Shown one piece after another: positions 32,585 through 34,712 of a stretch of 34,712 bases of DNA; the first letter of the stretch is position 1; the number at the start of each line of letters is the position of its first letter. The DNA is taken from positions 1-34,712 of the forward strand of contig JADRCO010000397.1 of NCBI GenBank assembly GCA_021464525.1, given 5' to 3'. This stretch comes from Rhizophagus sp. LPA8_4_AMF. Lineage: Eukaryota; Glomeromycota; Glomeromycetes; Glomerales; Glomeraceae. Below the pieces are notes generated by a model, which worked only from the letters and a program-made list of their open reading frames with translations, did not search any database and was not told the DNA's origin. Made by a program: the position numbers and the translations under genes.

Positions 32585-33299
32585 ATGAATTGGGAACAGT
32601 TCTATTATAAGCCTGACTTAGACGAAGTTTATGGGCCTTCTGATATTGAAAACCTGGACTATGCTTATATCGACGGTAAAATAGTTAATCTTTCCTATGA
32701 CTCTGATGAAGATGACCCTCTCTTTTGTGTTTATATGAATTTCGTATATGTTTCTTAAGGTCGTCCTCCTCACTATCCTGAATATTCTTCCTCTTAAGCT
32801 GATTGATTTGCCCTTTACCTGAAGGATAACAAAAAATTTCCTAATCCAGCTCCACTTTCGCCTGTAGATGCACATGCTGATTTTCTTTATCTGGATTTTG
32901 CCCATTTGCTAACTGATGATCTAAATCTTGATGGGCGCAATTTGAACTTATCTATTAGGGACAGTATTTTTTTACCCAATTTGCCACTGCCAGTATCTGC
33001 TGAACTCCCTAGATTTTTTTAGACCTATATTTCAATGGGAGTACAATCTGACGAGGATTATTTTTTTAATCTTGCTAATTCGCTTGCATCCCATCCTCTT
33101 TCTGAAGAAGAAAAATTTTTCACTGTATCTGAATGCATCTTATGATGATAATCTGGTGCCTGAATACAGTCCAGATTCTAATGATAAAGATTCTGTATAC
33201 AATTCTGATGATGACTTGTACTTTGAGAACTTTAACGTTGATATCTTAGAGTTCACCTTTTTTTTTGGTTTTTTAACTTCCCTTCTGAGAAATCTTTAA
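32585..33299 (+). pseudogene. Decayed gene for an acidic protein, family unknown
   Basis: One frame starting at ATG 32585 reads as protein for 186 codons apart from four stops: TAA 32756, TAA 32795, TGA 32804 and TAG 33020. It includes MNWEQFYYKPDLDEVYGPSD, SYDSDEDDPLF, FPNPAPLSPVDAHADFLYLD, LPNLPLPVSAELPRFF and ASHPLSEEEKFF. It ends at TGA 33143. A neighbouring frame (33132-33299) continues with DDNLVPEYSPDSNDKDS and DDDLYFENFNVDILEF. The product is acidic, proline-containing and looks disordered. I do not recognise it; a transposon gag-like protein or a lineage-specific protein are both possible. Every stop can be explained by a single C-to-T change. Confidence 0.5.
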
Positions 33300-34066
33300 T
33301 TGTATTTCCATCTGTTGAGCCTCTGATGTTCCTTTGCTTATAGTATACAGGTCTTCTTTATTTCATCGAACAACAACTCCTTTGCTACTATCGTTGAATT
33401 TATGTACTCACGTTCAGCATATTTCTCGTTTGCAGTGGAAAGTTTAGACACCTTATTTTTGATTATTTTATGAGTTGGTCTTTTATCTTCTATTTACTAC
33501 CACTTCCTTCAAGTATTATTATAGACTTGGTTGTCTACAGCCTTTTCCTTCCGATTTTCTTTATCGCTTTGTTTGTTGTTCGCTTTTTATTCTTACGTCA
33601 GCTCAACTCTGTCTCATAAGGAAGGACTATTTGTTAATTTTGATGGTGTTTTTTTTTACAAATAATTTTCACTTTCTGGTTTACCTTTCCTTGGCATATT
33701 GCCTCCTTCTAATCTCTTAAGCTTCTGACTTGCCATTATCATTTGCCAGGCAACTGCATTTCTGTCTATTCTGCAGATGTATTTGAAGAGTTGAACAGTC
33801 CTTCCCCAGTAGCAGTCTTCTAATTTTTTAATAATTGATAAGATCACTGGGATTGGTAGTTGACCTGAAATTTGGTTTTAGGATTTCAAGTTGAGGTATA
33901 CAAATTTAGTCATTTAGATTAGTTTACTTTTCTTTTATTTAAATTTGTATGACTTTTTAAATTTTGTTTATTGTTTATAGTTTATTCACTTTTATTTCGT
34001 AAATTCAGTTGTATAAATCATTTGTATTTTGTTATAAAAATTAAATAAGTTTACTGTTTATTAACT
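33300..34066. other. Probable continuation of the decayed gene, unrecognised
   Basis: This stretch is C/T-rich on the plus strand, with coding-like composition to about 33850. An open frame at 33475-33720 is hydrophobic and full of L, F, Y and C, as expected for pyrimidine-rich DNA, and I do not call it a gene. The minus-strand frame at 33656-33847 is likewise unsupported. From 33880 on the sequence is plain AT-rich DNA. Confidence 0.35.
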
Positions 34067-34460
34067 AGCAAGATGATCTTACCATCATTTGATTTGTCTT
34101 GATAAGACGAATCTAATGATATAAAATATATCAAAATTTAATCACTAGATCAATTTTTAAAATTAAAAATTATTAAATAGTTTTTAAGTAGTAATACCGT
34201 CAATATTGATCACAGAATGATTATCTTACTACCATTCGACTCATCTTGATGAGACAAATCTAACGATATAAAATTTATCAAAATCCAATCACTAGATCAA
34301 TTTTCAAAATTAAAAATTATTAAATGGTTTTAGAGTATTATCTCCATCAATATAGATTATAGAGAGATGATCTTACTGCTATTAGATTCGTCTTGATGAG
34401 ATAAATCTAATGATATAAAATTTGTTAAAATATGATTACTGGATCAGAAATTATTTTCAA
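34067..34460. repeat. 147-bp tandem repeat, about 2.7 copies
   Basis: Units start at 34067, 34214 and 34361, giving a period of exactly 147 bp twice. Each contains AG(C/A)(A/G)(A/T)GAT(G/T)ATCTTAC, then the imperfect hairpin ATTAGATTCGTCT-TGAT-GAGATAAATCTAAT (or variants), then GATATAAAAT, TAATCACTAGATCA and AAAATTAAAAATTATTAAAT. The third unit is cut off after the CTGGATCA block. Related single units lie at about 29158 and 30608. Confidence 0.8.
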
Positions 34461-34712
34461 TTTCATGTTTTGTAAATTTAATTATGAAATTGAGAATTTA
34501 TATGCATAAATCATTTTTAAAACTAGTCTGATCAGTTTCAATATCAGTTACAAACTGATTTACCAATCAAAATGAATACTTTTTTTGTACCTACAGACCA
34601 TCATGTTATATATGGCCTATGACCTATCCCAAGGAAAAACAAAACATTAAAATGAATACTTTTTATCATTACAAATTAATTATGTGACTATATGTAATAC
34701 TTTTTTAATATA
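34461..34712. other. AT-rich end of the window
   Basis: No gene is present. The word AAAATGAATACTTTTT occurs twice (34568 and 34649) about 80 bases apart. Confidence 0.4.

Noticed and set aside
33475-33847. Hydrophobic plus-strand frame and minus-strand frame near the end of the window
   Set aside because: Composition follows pyrimidine-rich DNA; no start context, domain or homology recognised.
1-34712. tRNA, rRNA or CRISPR arrays
   Set aside because: No B-box-like GGTTCGAATCC context with a foldable cloverleaf, no ribosomal sequence and no regularly spaced identical repeats were seen.

Overview
The window looks like a piece of a nuclear genome from an arbuscular mycorrhizal fungus (Glomeromycotina, most like Rhizophagus). 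This rests on four things: the very AT-rich, repeat-laden background; short introns (about 60-90 bp) with GTAAGT/GTATGT donors; an F-box/leucine-rich protein of the kind expanded in these fungi; and remnants of tyrosine-kinase-like (TKL) kinases with an N-terminal WCxxC module, also typical of them. The species is inferred. I see no tRNA, rRNA or CRISPR.

Layout. 1-5650 is gene-free repeat land. It holds two 245-bp hAT-like MITEs in opposite orientation, each with its own 8-bp target duplication. It also holds a 261-bp MITE nested inside a roughly 200-bp inverted repeat arm whose partner lies 3 kb away, and a Tc1/mariner-like MITE. 5653-9900 is an apparently intact 4.24-kb DNA transposon with 34-bp terminal inverted repeats (TIRs, 33/34 matching) and a TTA target duplication. 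Its three consecutive open frames join through two short introns into one protein of about 1147 residues, with a DDE-type catalytic signature and C-terminal zinc-binding cysteines. I cannot place it in a named superfamily, and it is the best candidate for something undescribed. 9901-14999 contains a broken GIY-YIG nuclease/zinc-knuckle gene (minus strand) and an A/T-run tandem repeat.

15000-15581 is a small intact gene for a protein with an internal duplication. 16905-19520 is a kinase graveyard: two decayed plus-strand copies in tandem and a third N-terminal fragment inverted. 20942-22570 is an intact F-box/LRR-type gene. It converges on an intact nine- or ten-exon minus-strand gene (22811-25377) for an SLC33A1-type acetyl-CoA transporter of the endoplasmic reticulum. 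26008-26939 is decayed coding sequence of unknown family.

27000-34712 is again repeat-rich: an imperfect-TIR element at 29485, a Tc1-like end at 30450, a 130-bp polypyrimidine tandem repeat, a 239-bp hAT-like MITE built of CAAATCAAATT-type repeats with a perfect 8-bp target duplication, a decayed gene whose in-frame stops all fit C-to-T changes, and a 147-bp tandem repeat in three copies.

The apparently functional genes are the transposase, the duplicated-domain protein, the F-box protein and the transporter. They do not form a pathway; the unifying theme is repeated transposon insertion and gene decay around a few live genes.
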